Shown in pieces: positions 47,701-55,620 of a DNA stretch of 64,000 nucleotides. The stretch is from Erythrobacter colymbi (GTDB lineage: Bacteria; Pseudomonadota; Alphaproteobacteria; Sphingomonadales; Sphingomonadaceae), in contig NZ_MUYK01000002.1 of the NCBI RefSeq assembly GCF_002155685.1, positions 620,001 through 684,000 of the forward strand, in the 5' to 3' direction. The first letter of the stretch is position 1, and each line of letters begins with the position of its first letter. The notes beneath the pieces are model-generated. The model ran no database searches. It saw only the letters and a list, made by a program, of their open reading frames with translations, and was not told the DNA's origin. The position numbers were made by a program, and so were the translations under genes.

Positions 47701-50292
47701 TACGACTTCGCGGGCCATGCGGTCCGGCCCAAGATCACCGCCGTGCTCGAACAGCTGGCCGCGCTGCATCAGGCGCGCGGCAACCTCGAGACCGCCCGCA
47801 CCGCGCTCGCCCAGCGGCTCGGCACGCCCGATCTGCCCGCCATGCTCGCGCTGCGCGCGCAGCTTGTCGCCAGCACCCCGGCCCGCCCGAGCGCGCGGAT
47901 GCTGGAGCTGGCGCGCACGGCCGAAGGCCAGACGCTCCTCGCCCGGATCGCGCAAGGCGCAGCGGCGATGGACGCGCTTGCCGACCAGTGCGCAGCCTTG
48001 CTCGACCAGCCCGAATTCTTCACCCTCGACGAGATCGGCGAGACCCTGCGCGATCTGCGCGAAAGCCTCGAGGATCTGCCTGACCTTCTCCCCCACCTCA
48101 CGCCGGTCCACGCGGCGCCTCGTGCCGTGGCGGCCACCCTCACCCGCCTGCCGATGTCGCTTTCGGCGATCGAGGCGCTGATCGTCGACGAGGAGATCGC
48201 GGGCCGCGAGCGCGCGCATCCGGATATCCGCCGCTTCGATATCGACCGGATGATCGGCCTCTCCCGCCGTGCCGCCGCCGCGCGCGAGTTGCTGCGCGAC
48301 CAGAACGCCGCCGCGATCCGGGCGACGCTCCACCGCCAGTTCCGCGACAATGTGCGCATCTCGGAAACCTCGGTCACCCAGCTCGACACGGCAGGCCGCG
48401 AATTGAAGCGCATCTACGCCAATGGCCGCCGCGAGCTTGAGCACGAGTTCGGCAAGACCATGCGCTACAAGTCGATCCGCGAGCTGGCGAGCGCCGACAG
48501 CGGGCGGGTGGTCAACGACTTGAAGCCCGTGTGGCTGATGAGCCCGCTCTCGGTCTCGGACACCCTGCCGCTCCAGCCCGACCTGTTCGACGTGGTGATC
48601 TTCGACGAGGCGAGCCAGGTGCCGACCGAAGACGCCGTCCCTGCCCTGTGCCGCGCGCGGCAGGTGGTGATCGTGGGCGACGAGATGCAGCTGCCGCCCA
48701 CCAGCTTCTTCAGCACTTCGCAGACCGACGAGGAGATGGAAGTCCTCGCCGAAGAGGATGGCGAGCGGATCGCGATCGTGCTCGATGCCGACAGCCTGCT
48801 TTCGCAAGCCGCGCGCAACCTGCCTGCGACACTGCTCGCCTGGCACTATCGCAGCCGGTTCGAAGCGCTGATCAGCTTCTCCAACGCCGCCTTCTACGCG
48901 GGCGAGCTGGTGACGATCCCCGACCGTTTGCTGCTGCGTCCGGCAGCGACGGACCGACCGCTGGTATCGGACGATGACGCGGCATGGATCGCCGGGGCCG
49001 ACAGCCTGCTCGCCGCGCCGATCACCACACACCGCATGGCCGACGGCGTCTACGAACGCCGCGCGAACCTGCCCGAGGCGCGCTACATCGCGGGCGTGGT
49101 GCGCGAGCTGCTGCGCCGCCAGACCGGCCTCAGCATCGGCATCGTCGCCTTCTCCGAAGCCCAGCAATCCGAGATCGAGGACGCGCTCGAACGGCTCGCC
49201 GCCGAGGACGAGGCGTTCTCCGTGGCACTCACCCGCGAGATCGAGCGCGAGGAGGACGGGCAGTTCACCGGGCTGTTCGTCAAGAATCTCGAAAACGTGC
49301 AGGGCGACGAGCGCGACATCATCCTGATGAGCGTGTGCTACGCCCCCGGCCCCGACGGGCGGATGGTGATGAATTTCGGCCCGATCAACCAGCGCGGGGG
49401 CGAAAAGCGCCTCAACGTGATCTTCAGCCGCGCCAAGCGGCATATGGGGATCGTCAGCTCGATCCCGCCCGAGGCGATCACCAACGTCCACAACGACGGC
49501 GCCCGCGCGCTGCGCAGCTTCCTCGCCTATGCCGAGGCGCAGTCCGCGGGCGCGCAGGACAAGGCGCAGGCGGTGCTGGCGACGCTCAACCCCGATGCCG
49601 CACGCACTTTCGATGTACAGCTGCCCCCCGATCCGGTGCGCAGCGCCATCGCCGAGGCATTGCGGGCGCGCGGGCACGAGGTGCACGAGCATGTCGGCGG
49701 GGCGAGCTTCCGCTGCGACCTCGCGATCGTCGATCCGGCAGGCGGCGGCTATCGCCTCGCGGTGCTGCTCGACCGGGCCGGGACCGGCGCGAGTGCGATC
49801 GAGGAGCGTTTCGTGTTCCGCCCGGTGATCCTGCGCGCCTTCGGGTGGCGGGTGCTCGACGTGCCGGTCAGCAGCTGGCTGCGCAACCGTGCGGGCGTGG
49901 TGGAACGGATCGAGCAGGAGCTGGCGCGCTCGAGCTGGGATCTGGCCGACCCCGATCCGCTGGCGGGCACGGGGATCGTCGCGGCAACCTCGGCACCGGG
50001 CGTGGTGCAACCCTTCGCCGACGAGCAGCCGGTGGCGGAGGACGCCCCTGCCCCCGCCGAGCCGGAAGCCGCGTCCACCGAAGGCATGACCGAATTCCGC
50101 CTCGTCGCGGGCAGCTCCAACAAGTTCTGGCGCGTGGGCGTGTTCGGCACCGATCTGGTGGTCGAATTCGGCCGTGTCGGCACCAAGGGCCAGCGCGTGG
50201 TCAAGAGCTACGAGGATGCTGAGCGCGCGCGGCGCGAGGCGACCAAGCTGACGCTCGAGAAGACCCGCAAGGGCTACGAGGAAGTCAGCTGA
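44779..50292 (+). CDS. Kinase-like/DUF4011/SF1 helicase/nuclease/WGR fusion protein
   Basis: 1837-residue cytoplasmic protein. In order: a protein-kinase-like C-lobe without N-lobe (about 30-245; LHAQGRVAQIGLDSVIENEDG recalls the catalytic loop, TDVFQLGMVMAALACG helix F, but catalytic Asp is missing); DUF4011 (from about 258, LFDLSRRNRLIHFRP); SF1 helicase motif I GPPGTGKSQ (646-654); an insertion of about 600 residues, largely helical; Walker B FDEAS (1275-1279); the QGDERD motif (near 1508) and RLNVIFSRAKRHM (near 1548), as in COG1112 helicases; a PD-(D/E)xK-like region (about 1615-1715) whose expected Glu is Leu (LLD, 1663-1665); and a WGR domain (about 1771-1837, KFWRVGVFGTDLVVEFGRVG). 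The start is the ATG overlapping the M48 stop. Composition is like the neighbours. Confidence 0.87.
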   Translation: MSSEMHDETGLPSAPAAPAPARLLRAVLADGNRLTPDDLVHAMLGLMREVAGLHAQGRVAQIGLDSVIENEDGQLALANPAGVPPRGNLKAIHAVQPQVSSALKLVGNYRVTQDEELGTKVDDLMVLDGDAPEPKHPAFITGLRSWETVLGHHDEITDVFQLGMVMAALACGIDVEDAKDLQRFSMNRDNLFAIAPRLHPVLASLILEATQLNRHERAKDVAELAQRLDTWRDQPTSIDVERVLAEATGVPGRRTAVLSHLRDRLFDLSRRNRLIHFRPTQSSINFTDASIPIVMRIESVRADALCTWKGAFTKDVLGGKSVPLNRWLRFEDQPQIPSQIDRIIQENRRNRNEYGFSSLRLTVAFLHWHNLREAPEERISSPLLWLPVEVTKRKGVRDQYVMSCPETVAEFNPALRHMLRQLYAIELPETVDLAQTPIEAVHEVIRRQIHQSEPGVRLELQERPAIRLILQRAVARVNKFNRRRPGARETISAKAEFSYARDDYRPLGLALFEKFVKPDPLPQRIATGGGYTPKRELMVAETESQAYGKAGGEGHKYSWEIDCTCVTLANFNYKKMSLVRDYNALIDTPEVQPAFDQVFSIEPRPFVEEAPPPIPPAEQWGVVASDATQDQAVAFARTGRSYIIQGPPGTGKSQTITNLIADYAGQGKRVLFVCEKRAALDVVYHRLGQAGLDGLATIIHDAQDDKKAFIADLADHYERWGRTPDGLADAQAARAQTVAALSEHLKQIAAFEAAVGAADAASGALPLRDLVRRAAALPPPPQGMGAAAREALPSLAQWDSQRDMAARAFRAFRELAGAPNLASHPFARLRADVLLRERPYSEVEAALGAIEALLQRLDPLLADEATPLSGDTLLGEASEAALLAGMLVETGLARSPGLLDPVSPETLALQTDLAAIATLEAAQAAAEKDAKGWHDPLSPADTAAALELARAKEGSFLAVFSGAWRTLKATVQARYDFAGHAVRPKITAVLEQLAALHQARGNLETARTALAQRLGTPDLPAMLALRAQLVASTPARPSARMLELARTAEGQTLLARIAQGAAAMDALADQCAALLDQPEFFTLDEIGETLRDLRESLEDLPDLLPHLTPVHAAPRAVAATLTRLPMSLSAIEALIVDEEIAGRERAHPDIRRFDIDRMIGLSRRAAAARELLRDQNAAAIRATLHRQFRDNVRISETSVTQLDTAGRELKRIYANGRRELEHEFGKTMRYKSIRELASADSGRVVNDLKPVWLMSPLSVSDTLPLQPDLFDVVIFDEASQVPTEDAVPALCRARQVVIVGDEMQLPPTSFFSTSQTDEEMEVLAEEDGERIAIVLDADSLLSQAARNLPATLLAWHYRSRFEALISFSNAAFYAGELVTIPDRLLLRPAATDRPLVSDDDAAWIAGADSLLAAPITTHRMADGVYERRANLPEARYIAGVVRELLRRQTGLSIGIVAFSEAQQSEIEDALERLAAEDEAFSVALTREIEREEDGQFTGLFVKNLENVQGDERDIILMSVCYAPGPDGRMVMNFGPINQRGGEKRLNVIFSRAKRHMGIVSSIPPEAITNVHNDGARALRSFLAYAEAQSAGAQDKAQAVLATLNPDAARTFDVQLPPDPVRSAIAEALRARGHEVHEHVGGASFRCDLAIVDPAGGGYRLAVLLDRAGTGASAIEERFVFRPVILRAFGWRVLDVPVSSWLRNRAGVVERIEQELARSSWDLADPDPLAGTGIVAATSAPGVVQPFADEQPVAEDAPAPAEPEAASTEGMTEFRLVAGSSNKFWRVGVFGTDLVVEFGRVGTKGQRVVKSYEDAERARREATKLTLEKTRKGYEEVS

Positions 50293-50301
50293 CGGGTCGC
50301 C

Positions 50302-52158
50302 TCAAGCGGCGCGGTTAAGGTATTCCATCAAGGGCGCGCGCACCGTCTGGTGCTCGACACCCTTCGACAGGCGCAGCACGGCGGCGTCGATATCGGGGCC
50401 GTCGAGGTCGATCAGCGTCGCAATGGCGGCGTTGGCGATGATCTTGGAGCGCATTCCCTCGTCGCCGGTCCAGCAATAGGTCGCCGCGCTTAGTGCGGTG
50501 AGCTCCAGCGCGGTGATCGCCCGCGCGCGGTCGGGCATCAGCGCGACCAGCCACAGGGCACCGCGCAGGAACTCCTCGTTCTCCACGCTGAGGCGCATCC
50601 ACGAGGACATGGTCTCGTAGGTGCTGTGGCCATTCTCGTGCTTGTACGAGGGATTGCTCAGCCCCAGAACGCCCGTCGTGGCGCTACGGTTCTTGTACAT
50701 GTGATCGTCGAGTCGCACGAGCCGCGGCTGGAAATCGGCGCACAGACCGTGATCGCCACCGCTTGCGACGCAGATCGCCACCGCGCGGCCGAGCGCGCGG
50801 ATATCGTGGGCGTGGGCCTGCGGCCAATCGGGGTGCTTCTTCTCCAGCCGGTCGATAGCGGCGGCAAAGCGCTCGCCATTGACCGTGTCGGTAAAGCCCT
50901 GCCGTCCGAGCACAGGACTGTGGAACAGCGCCAGCCAGTCGTGCAGCCGCGCCTCGACCTCGCCGATGCCGATAGGCTTGCACAGCGCCAGCGCCTCTTT
51001 CTGCCACGACTTCACCGCGCGCGGGGCGCGGCGCTGGGTGATGAGATGTTCGACCAGCGCGGTCCACGCCGGGTTCTCGAGATCAGCCAGCACGTCGAGC
51101 CCCGGAATCTGGTCGCTCTTCCAGCGGTAGCGCGAATGCGCCTCGGCCAGAGGAAGCATCTGCGGCAGGCGGCGATAGGCCGCAGGGTCGGCCCAGCCGT
51201 TGCGCTTGCCGTTGTCGGCCTTGAGGGAATCGACCGGCTGCCCGCCCGCCTTCCAGCGTTGCAGGCTCGGCTCCACGCTGCCGCAGGCGGGCCATTCGGC
51301 GGCGAAGGCGGCTTCGGAGCTGGCCCAGGCCGCCCGGGTGCCGCCCTTGGTCTCGCGCCGGATCTGGTCGAGCGCGGTGGTCACCTCGGCCAGCAGATCG
51401 GCCCAGAACTGCGCATTGGGGCGCTCGCGCGGCTCGATCGCGTGCGGGTTCTCCGCCCCCTCGCATCGCTGCATCAGCAGCTCGGTGCCGCTGACCTCGA
51501 CCCCCGCGAGCTTTTCCAGCCGCTCGGCGCGCTGGATCATCTTCTTGGTGTTCGCCTTGCGATAGGAGCCAGTGGCGCGGATATCCGCCGCCATCGCGCC
51601 GATCGCCTCGCAATCGCCGCTGGTGAGGTAGCCGCCCTGCCTGATCGCCTCGCCGATCAGCTTCAGCAGCTTGCCGAGCTGGTGCTCGGAATAGGACTCC
51701 TTGCGATAGGTCGGGCAGTCGAGCAGGTGGCGCAGCAGCGCGGGCAGGTGTTCCTTGTCCACCGCGATCTCGTGGCCCCACACGGTGCTGTAGCCGTTAT
51801 AGGCCGAGGTCGTTTCGAGCGAGCTTTCGCGAACCCAGCCGTAGACACCGTTGCGCCCCACCAGATCGACCAGCAACTCGGCGCGTTCCTCGGGCGAGAG
51901 CGCAGCCATGTGCTTGGTCGCGCGGTAGGATTCGTAGCCGTGGCGCGAGGCCAGCTCGGTCTCGACCGCACGCATATGCCGCGCAAAGGGGGAGTTATCC
52001 GAGGAAGCACCGGGCTGGCCGCGTCCGAACAGCCGCTCGCGCAGCGGCGGGGCGGCGGGTGCGGACGGGGCCGAGGGTGCGGGCGTTTGCCCCGCAGTCT
52101 TGCGTCCAAAACCGGCGTTCTGCCGGAACCTGCCAAACCCCGATCCCATGAAACTCAT
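50302..52158 (-). CDS. Large helical protein, MolR/DUF4132-like C-terminus
   Basis: 618 residues, soluble, no named family certain. A Pro/Ala-rich N-terminal 60 residues (GFGRFRQNAGFGRKTAGQTP then APSAPSAPAAPP) is followed by alternating helices. The last 100 residues (FLRGALWLVALMPDRARA ... IIANAAIATLIDLDGPDIDAAV) resemble the helical-repeat segment of WGR-containing MolR/DUF4132 proteins, in which WGR is fused in cis; here WGR is on the convergent helicase 9 bp away. A partnership is inferred from that resemblance. It has no recognisable enzyme motif. Confidence 0.7.
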   Translation of the reverse strand: MSFMGSGFGRFRQNAGFGRKTAGQTPAPSAPSAPAAPPLRERLFGRGQPGASSDNSPFARHMRAVETELASRHGYESYRATKHMAALSPEERAELLVDLVGRNGVYGWVRESSLETTSAYNGYSTVWGHEIAVDKEHLPALLRHLLDCPTYRKESYSEHQLGKLLKLIGEAIRQGGYLTSGDCEAIGAMAADIRATGSYRKANTKKMIQRAERLEKLAGVEVSGTELLMQRCEGAENPHAIEPRERPNAQFWADLLAEVTTALDQIRRETKGGTRAAWASSEAAFAAEWPACGSVEPSLQRWKAGGQPVDSLKADNGKRNGWADPAAYRRLPQMLPLAEAHSRYRWKSDQIPGLDVLADLENPAWTALVEHLITQRRAPRAVKSWQKEALALCKPIGIGEVEARLHDWLALFHSPVLGRQGFTDTVNGERFAAAIDRLEKKHPDWPQAHAHDIRALGRAVAICVASGGDHGLCADFQPRLVRLDDHMYKNRSATTGVLGLSNPSYKHENGHSTYETMSSWMRLSVENEEFLRGALWLVALMPDRARAITALELTALSAATYCWTGDEGMRSKIIANAAIATLIDLDGPDIDAAVLRLSKGVEHQTVRAPLMEYLNRAA

Positions 52159-52237
52159 TGGCCGCTACCCCCACACGCGATGGCTTTAGAACCAAAGACC
52201 TAGTGCGAAGGGATTGAAAAGCCATGAAGGCGGTCAG

Positions 52238-52987
52238 TCAGGCCGTGATCCGGTGGGCCGCGAGACGCTCGTAGTAAGGAAGCGCCTCGTCCGCGATGCG
52301 CTGGAGGTGGTCGGGCAGCGACGGCAATCCGGCAGCCGCAGGCGGCGAAAAGCCGGTGCTCTGCTCAACCGAGGCGTACCACGCCGGGGCCCACACGCCG
52401 TCGCTGCCCCTGCGTCCCTTGGGCCAGCTCAGCATGGCGCTGTCGAAGGGGATCCGCAGTGCGGCGCACAGCTTGCCCAGCACGGCTGCGGGATCGCGCA
52501 GCAGCGCGTCACTATCGACCACCGGCGGGGCTTCGCCGGCGTTATCGGCAAACCGGTCGAACAATTCCACCTGACGCACGAGGCCGATGTCGGACAGGGC
52601 CACCTCCACGCGCTTGGCGACATAGGAGGCGAGCACGCGGGCCGGCGCGCGGATCAGGAAAGCGTGGCGGAAACCCCCCATCCAGTCGAGACCGAAGCCC
52701 GGCAGCATGTGATGGGTCATGTGCTTCTGATACCAGACCGGCGCATCCCCGACCCCGCCTCCGCTCCCCGGTGGCGGACCGGCCAGGTGCGCGGCGACAT
52801 CGCGCCAATCGGTCGGCTGCGACCGGAGCACCTCGTCCCGCATCGGGTGATCGAGCCCGGTCTCGGCCAGATAGGCGGCATAGAACGGCTCGTCGCTGAC
52901 CACGCAATCCGCGCGGTTCTCGAAGGCGCGCATCATCGCGGTCGAGAGGTTGCGCGGGCCTGACCACATGGCGATCCGGATCGTCAT
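52238..52987 (-). CDS. P-loop sulfotransferase-like protein
   Basis: 249 residues. The N-terminal IAMWSGPRNLSTAMMRAFENR is the 5'-PAPS loop of a bacterial sulfotransferase-like family; WYQKHMTHHMLPG and HAFLIRAPARVLASYVAKR follow in the usual order and the latter resembles the 3'-phosphate-binding motif. True sulfotransferase activity is unproven for this branch. The ATG overlaps the stop of the class IV aminotransferase-like gene by 4 nt, so they work from one mRNA, possibly in modifying an amine. Confidence 0.85.
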   Translation of the reverse strand: MTIRIAMWSGPRNLSTAMMRAFENRADCVVSDEPFYAAYLAETGLDHPMRDEVLRSQPTDWRDVAAHLAGPPPGSGGGVGDAPVWYQKHMTHHMLPGFGLDWMGGFRHAFLIRAPARVLASYVAKRVEVALSDIGLVRQVELFDRFADNAGEAPPVVDSDALLRDPAAVLGKLCAALRIPFDSAMLSWPKGRRGSDGVWAPAWYASVEQSTGFSPPAAAGLPSLPDHLQRIADEALPYYERLAAHRITA

Positions 52988-53898
52988 CGTGCTGCGTGCT
53001 CCTTCGCATAGGCATCCTTGAGCGCTTCATAGGCCTGCGTAAGAGCGATCGTCACGGGCCCGGGTGTCGACGGCAGAGCGCGGCCATCGATGGCGCCGGC
53101 GGGCGTGATCCCGCCCATCGTGCCGGTCACGAAGACCTCGTCCGCGGCGAGCAGGTGCTCGGGTGCCCAATCGCCCTGCTGCAACGGGGCGACGCCCTCG
53201 CGGCACAGGGCGATGACGTTGCCCCGCGTGATCCCGTTGAAGCAGAAGTCGTCGCGCGAGGTGAAGACCGTCCCGCCCTTCACCCAGAAGAGGTTGGTCG
53301 CATTGCAGCTGGCCACGAAGCCGCGATGGTCCAGCATGATCGCCTCGTCGGCTCCCGTGTCGATCACATCGAGCAGCGCGCGGATGTAGTTGACGCGGCT
53401 GTGGGTGTTGAGATGCATGTCGAAGATCTCGGGCGGCGATGTCCGGATCGTCGACATCGCCAGCGCGAGCGGACGCGCCTCGGCGGAGCGCCGCTTGAAC
53501 TCGGCCGTGACCGCGATCGTGGGCGGACCCAGAGCGAAGCGGGGATCCTGGTTGATCGTCGACTTGCGCCCCCGCGTCACCATCAGCCGCAGATGCGCGC
53601 CGTCCTCCATGCTATTGGCGCGCAGCAGATCGTGGAGGCTGGCACTCAAGGCCTCGCGGGTCATCCCGATATCGATGCGCAGCGCCGCCGCCCCGCGATA
53701 GAGCCGGTCCAGATGCGCCTCGAGAAACAGCAGCGCGCCCTTGTGCAGGCGCAGCCCTTCCCAGACCCCGTCCCCCAGCCCGAAGCCGGCATCGAACAGC
53801 GAGACTTGCGCTTGCTCCGCCGGGACGAGCGCACCGTCGAGCAGCACCATTAAGGCGCTGTTCCGGGAATCCGGGGTGAAGTCCTGACTGCCCGCCAT
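52984..53898 (-). CDS. Class IV aminotransferase-fold protein lacking the catalytic lysine
   Basis: 304 residues with the class IV (BCAT/D-amino-acid transaminase) fold: FDAGFGLGDGVWEGLR, LRLMVTRGR, GADEAIMLDHRGFVASCNATNLFWV, and the late TVFTSRDDFCFNGITRGNVI. The Schiff-base Lys normally occupies the third position before the Asn-Tyr pair (pattern K-x-x-N-Y); here HSRVNY (166-171) has Ser167 or Arg168. The glutamate expected after GFV is Ala. So it may not be a PLP aminotransferase. It starts at 53898 and is coupled to the sulfotransferase-like gene. Confidence 0.85.
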   Translation of the reverse strand: MAGSQDFTPDSRNSALMVLLDGALVPAEQAQVSLFDAGFGLGDGVWEGLRLHKGALLFLEAHLDRLYRGAAALRIDIGMTREALSASLHDLLRANSMEDGAHLRLMVTRGRKSTINQDPRFALGPPTIAVTAEFKRRSAEARPLALAMSTIRTSPPEIFDMHLNTHSRVNYIRALLDVIDTGADEAIMLDHRGFVASCNATNLFWVKGGTVFTSRDDFCFNGITRGNVIALCREGVAPLQQGDWAPEHLLAADEVFVTGTMGGITPAGAIDGRALPSTPGPVTIALTQAYEALKDAYAKEHAAR

Positions 53899-53982
53899 GC
53901 CTGCCCTCTCTCGCGCGTTCCTTGGCCGGGCCTATCGGACAATCGCGCGGCGAACAACCCGGCGCGCCTTGGCCCGCTTGAC

Positions 53983-54020
53983 AGTAAACTTATGCAAGCT
54001 ATCGGTTGCATAAATTTACT
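53983..54020. promoter_or_regulatory. 38-bp inverted repeat operator upstream of carotenoid oxygenase
   Basis: AGTAAACTTATGCAA (53983-53997) and TTGCATAAATTTACT (54006-54020) are reverse complements at 14 of 15 positions, 8-bp spacer. The left end overlaps a perfect -35 TTGACA (53978-53983), so a bound repressor would block transcription. TetR- or HxlR-type binding is plausible. Confidence 0.7.
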
Positions 54021-54035
54021 CACTGGAGGCACGTC

Positions 54036-55490
54036 ATGGCTCGCTTGGTCAACCGCATCACCTCGACGATCGAACCAAACGACCACCCCTATCTCAACGG
54101 TGCCTGGACCCCGAACTACGACGAGTATGATGCGGACGACATGGAGGTGATCGGGACGATCCCGGAGGATCTCGACGGCATCTACGTGCGCAACACCGAG
54201 AACCCGGTGCACCGGCCCATCGGCCGCTATCACCCCTTCGATGGCGACGGGATGCTCCACATGATGCAGTTCTCGAACGGGAAGGCGGAATACAAGAACC
54301 GCTTCATCCGCACCAAGGGCTTCGAGGCCGAAGCCGAAGCCGGCCGGGCGCTATGGGCGGGCTTCACCGAGCAGCCGGTCAAGTCCAAGCGCCCCGGCAT
54401 CGGGATCGGCTCGCATATGCGCGACAGTTCCTCGACCGACGTTCTGGTGCGCGGGGGCAAGATCCTCTCGACCTTCTGGCAGTGCGGTGACGGCTACCTG
54501 CTCGATCCCGCCAGCCTCGACACGCTGGGCATCGAACCCTGGACGCCGCCCGAAGGCCTTTCGGCCCACCCCAAGCTGGATCACAAGACCGGCGAGCTGA
54601 TGTTCTTCAACTACGGCGACAAGGCCCCGCACATGCATTACGGCGTGGTCGGGCCGGACAATGTCCTGAAGCACTACATTCCGATTGACCTGCCGGGCAC
54701 GCGCCTGCCGCATGACATGGCGATTTCCGACAACTATTCGATCCTCAACGATTTTCCGCTCTTCCCCATTCCCGCAGCGCTCGAAAACGGCTTCTTCATT
54801 CCGCAATTCGACCGGAGCATGAAGACGCGCTTCGCGGTGCTGCCGCGCTATGGATCGCCCGAGGACATCATGTGGTTCGAGGCCGAGCCGACCTATGTGC
54901 TGCACTGGACCAATTGCTGGGAAGACGGGGACGAGGTGGTGCTCGAGGGCTATCACCAGAAGAACCCCTTCCCCCCGCCGATCGAGAACATGCCCGACAG
55001 CTACAAGCTCATCGGCGCGGGGCTCGATCTGCATTCGCTGCGCCCGCATCTCCATCGCTACCGCTTCAATCTCAAGACCGGCGAGACGCTGGAGGAGCGC
55101 GTGTGCGATGAAGAGCACGTCGAGTTCGGCAATATCAACCCGCGCTACTATGGCCGCGAGCACCGCTATGTTTACAGCGCCCATGGAGAGAAGGGCTGGT
55201 TCCTGTTCAACGGCCTGGTCAAGCACGACCTGAAGCAGCGCAACGCGCAAAAGGTGATGTTCGGCGAGGGCCGCTTCGGATCGGAAGCACCCTTCGTGCC
55301 CCGCAAGGGCGCCACGGCCGAGGATGACGGCTATCTGGTGAGCTTCGTGACCGACATGGTGCTCGACCGCTCCGAATGCGTGGTCTTCGATGCCGCGCAC
55401 CTCGAACGAGAGCCGGTGTGCCGCATCATCCTGCCGCATCGCATCTGCAGCGGAACGCACGCCACCTGGGCGGATGCCTCGGAGCTCTAG
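54036..55490 (+). CDS. Carotenoid cleavage dioxygenase family protein
   Basis: 484-residue Fe(II) dioxygenase cleaving carotenoids, apocarotenoids or stilbenes. The four-histidine iron site is represented by HPFDGDGMLH, SAHPKLD, LPHDMAISDNYSI and CSGTHATWA near the C-terminus. GGAGG (54024-54028) precedes ATG 54036. Lacking a transit or signal sequence, it is cytoplasmic. Substrate cannot be named from sequence. It is controlled, by inference, via the palindrome just upstream. Confidence 0.93.
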   Translation: MARLVNRITSTIEPNDHPYLNGAWTPNYDEYDADDMEVIGTIPEDLDGIYVRNTENPVHRPIGRYHPFDGDGMLHMMQFSNGKAEYKNRFIRTKGFEAEAEAGRALWAGFTEQPVKSKRPGIGIGSHMRDSSSTDVLVRGGKILSTFWQCGDGYLLDPASLDTLGIEPWTPPEGLSAHPKLDHKTGELMFFNYGDKAPHMHYGVVGPDNVLKHYIPIDLPGTRLPHDMAISDNYSILNDFPLFPIPAALENGFFIPQFDRSMKTRFAVLPRYGSPEDIMWFEAEPTYVLHWTNCWEDGDEVVLEGYHQKNPFPPPIENMPDSYKLIGAGLDLHSLRPHLHRYRFNLKTGETLEERVCDEEHVEFGNINPRYYGREHRYVYSAHGEKGWFLFNGLVKHDLKQRNAQKVMFGEGRFGSEAPFVPRKGATAEDDGYLVSFVTDMVLDRSECVVFDAAHLEREPVCRIILPHRICSGTHATWADASEL

Positions 55491-55517
55491 GGCGGCCGCC
55501 GTCATACCCGGTAACCC

Positions 55518-55532
55518 CGCGATTGCATCGCG
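55518..55532. terminator. Small hairpin between carotenoid oxygenase and DUF1295 genes
   Basis: CGCGAT-tgc-ATCGCG, 6-bp stem 28 bases after the oxygenase stop. No T-run follows, so it is a weak terminator or repeat remnant. Confidence 0.35.
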
Positions 55533-55620
55533 ATGAGGAAATCCGCCGTAACCGGGCTTGCGGGGATCACGCTTCCGCGACAGGCACGCAGGATTGCAGC
55601 TTCGTGACAGGGACAAGAAC

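Noticed and set aside
47380..50010. 876-codon minus-strand frame
   Set aside because: Opposes the helicase gene; composition typical of antisense GC-rich frames.
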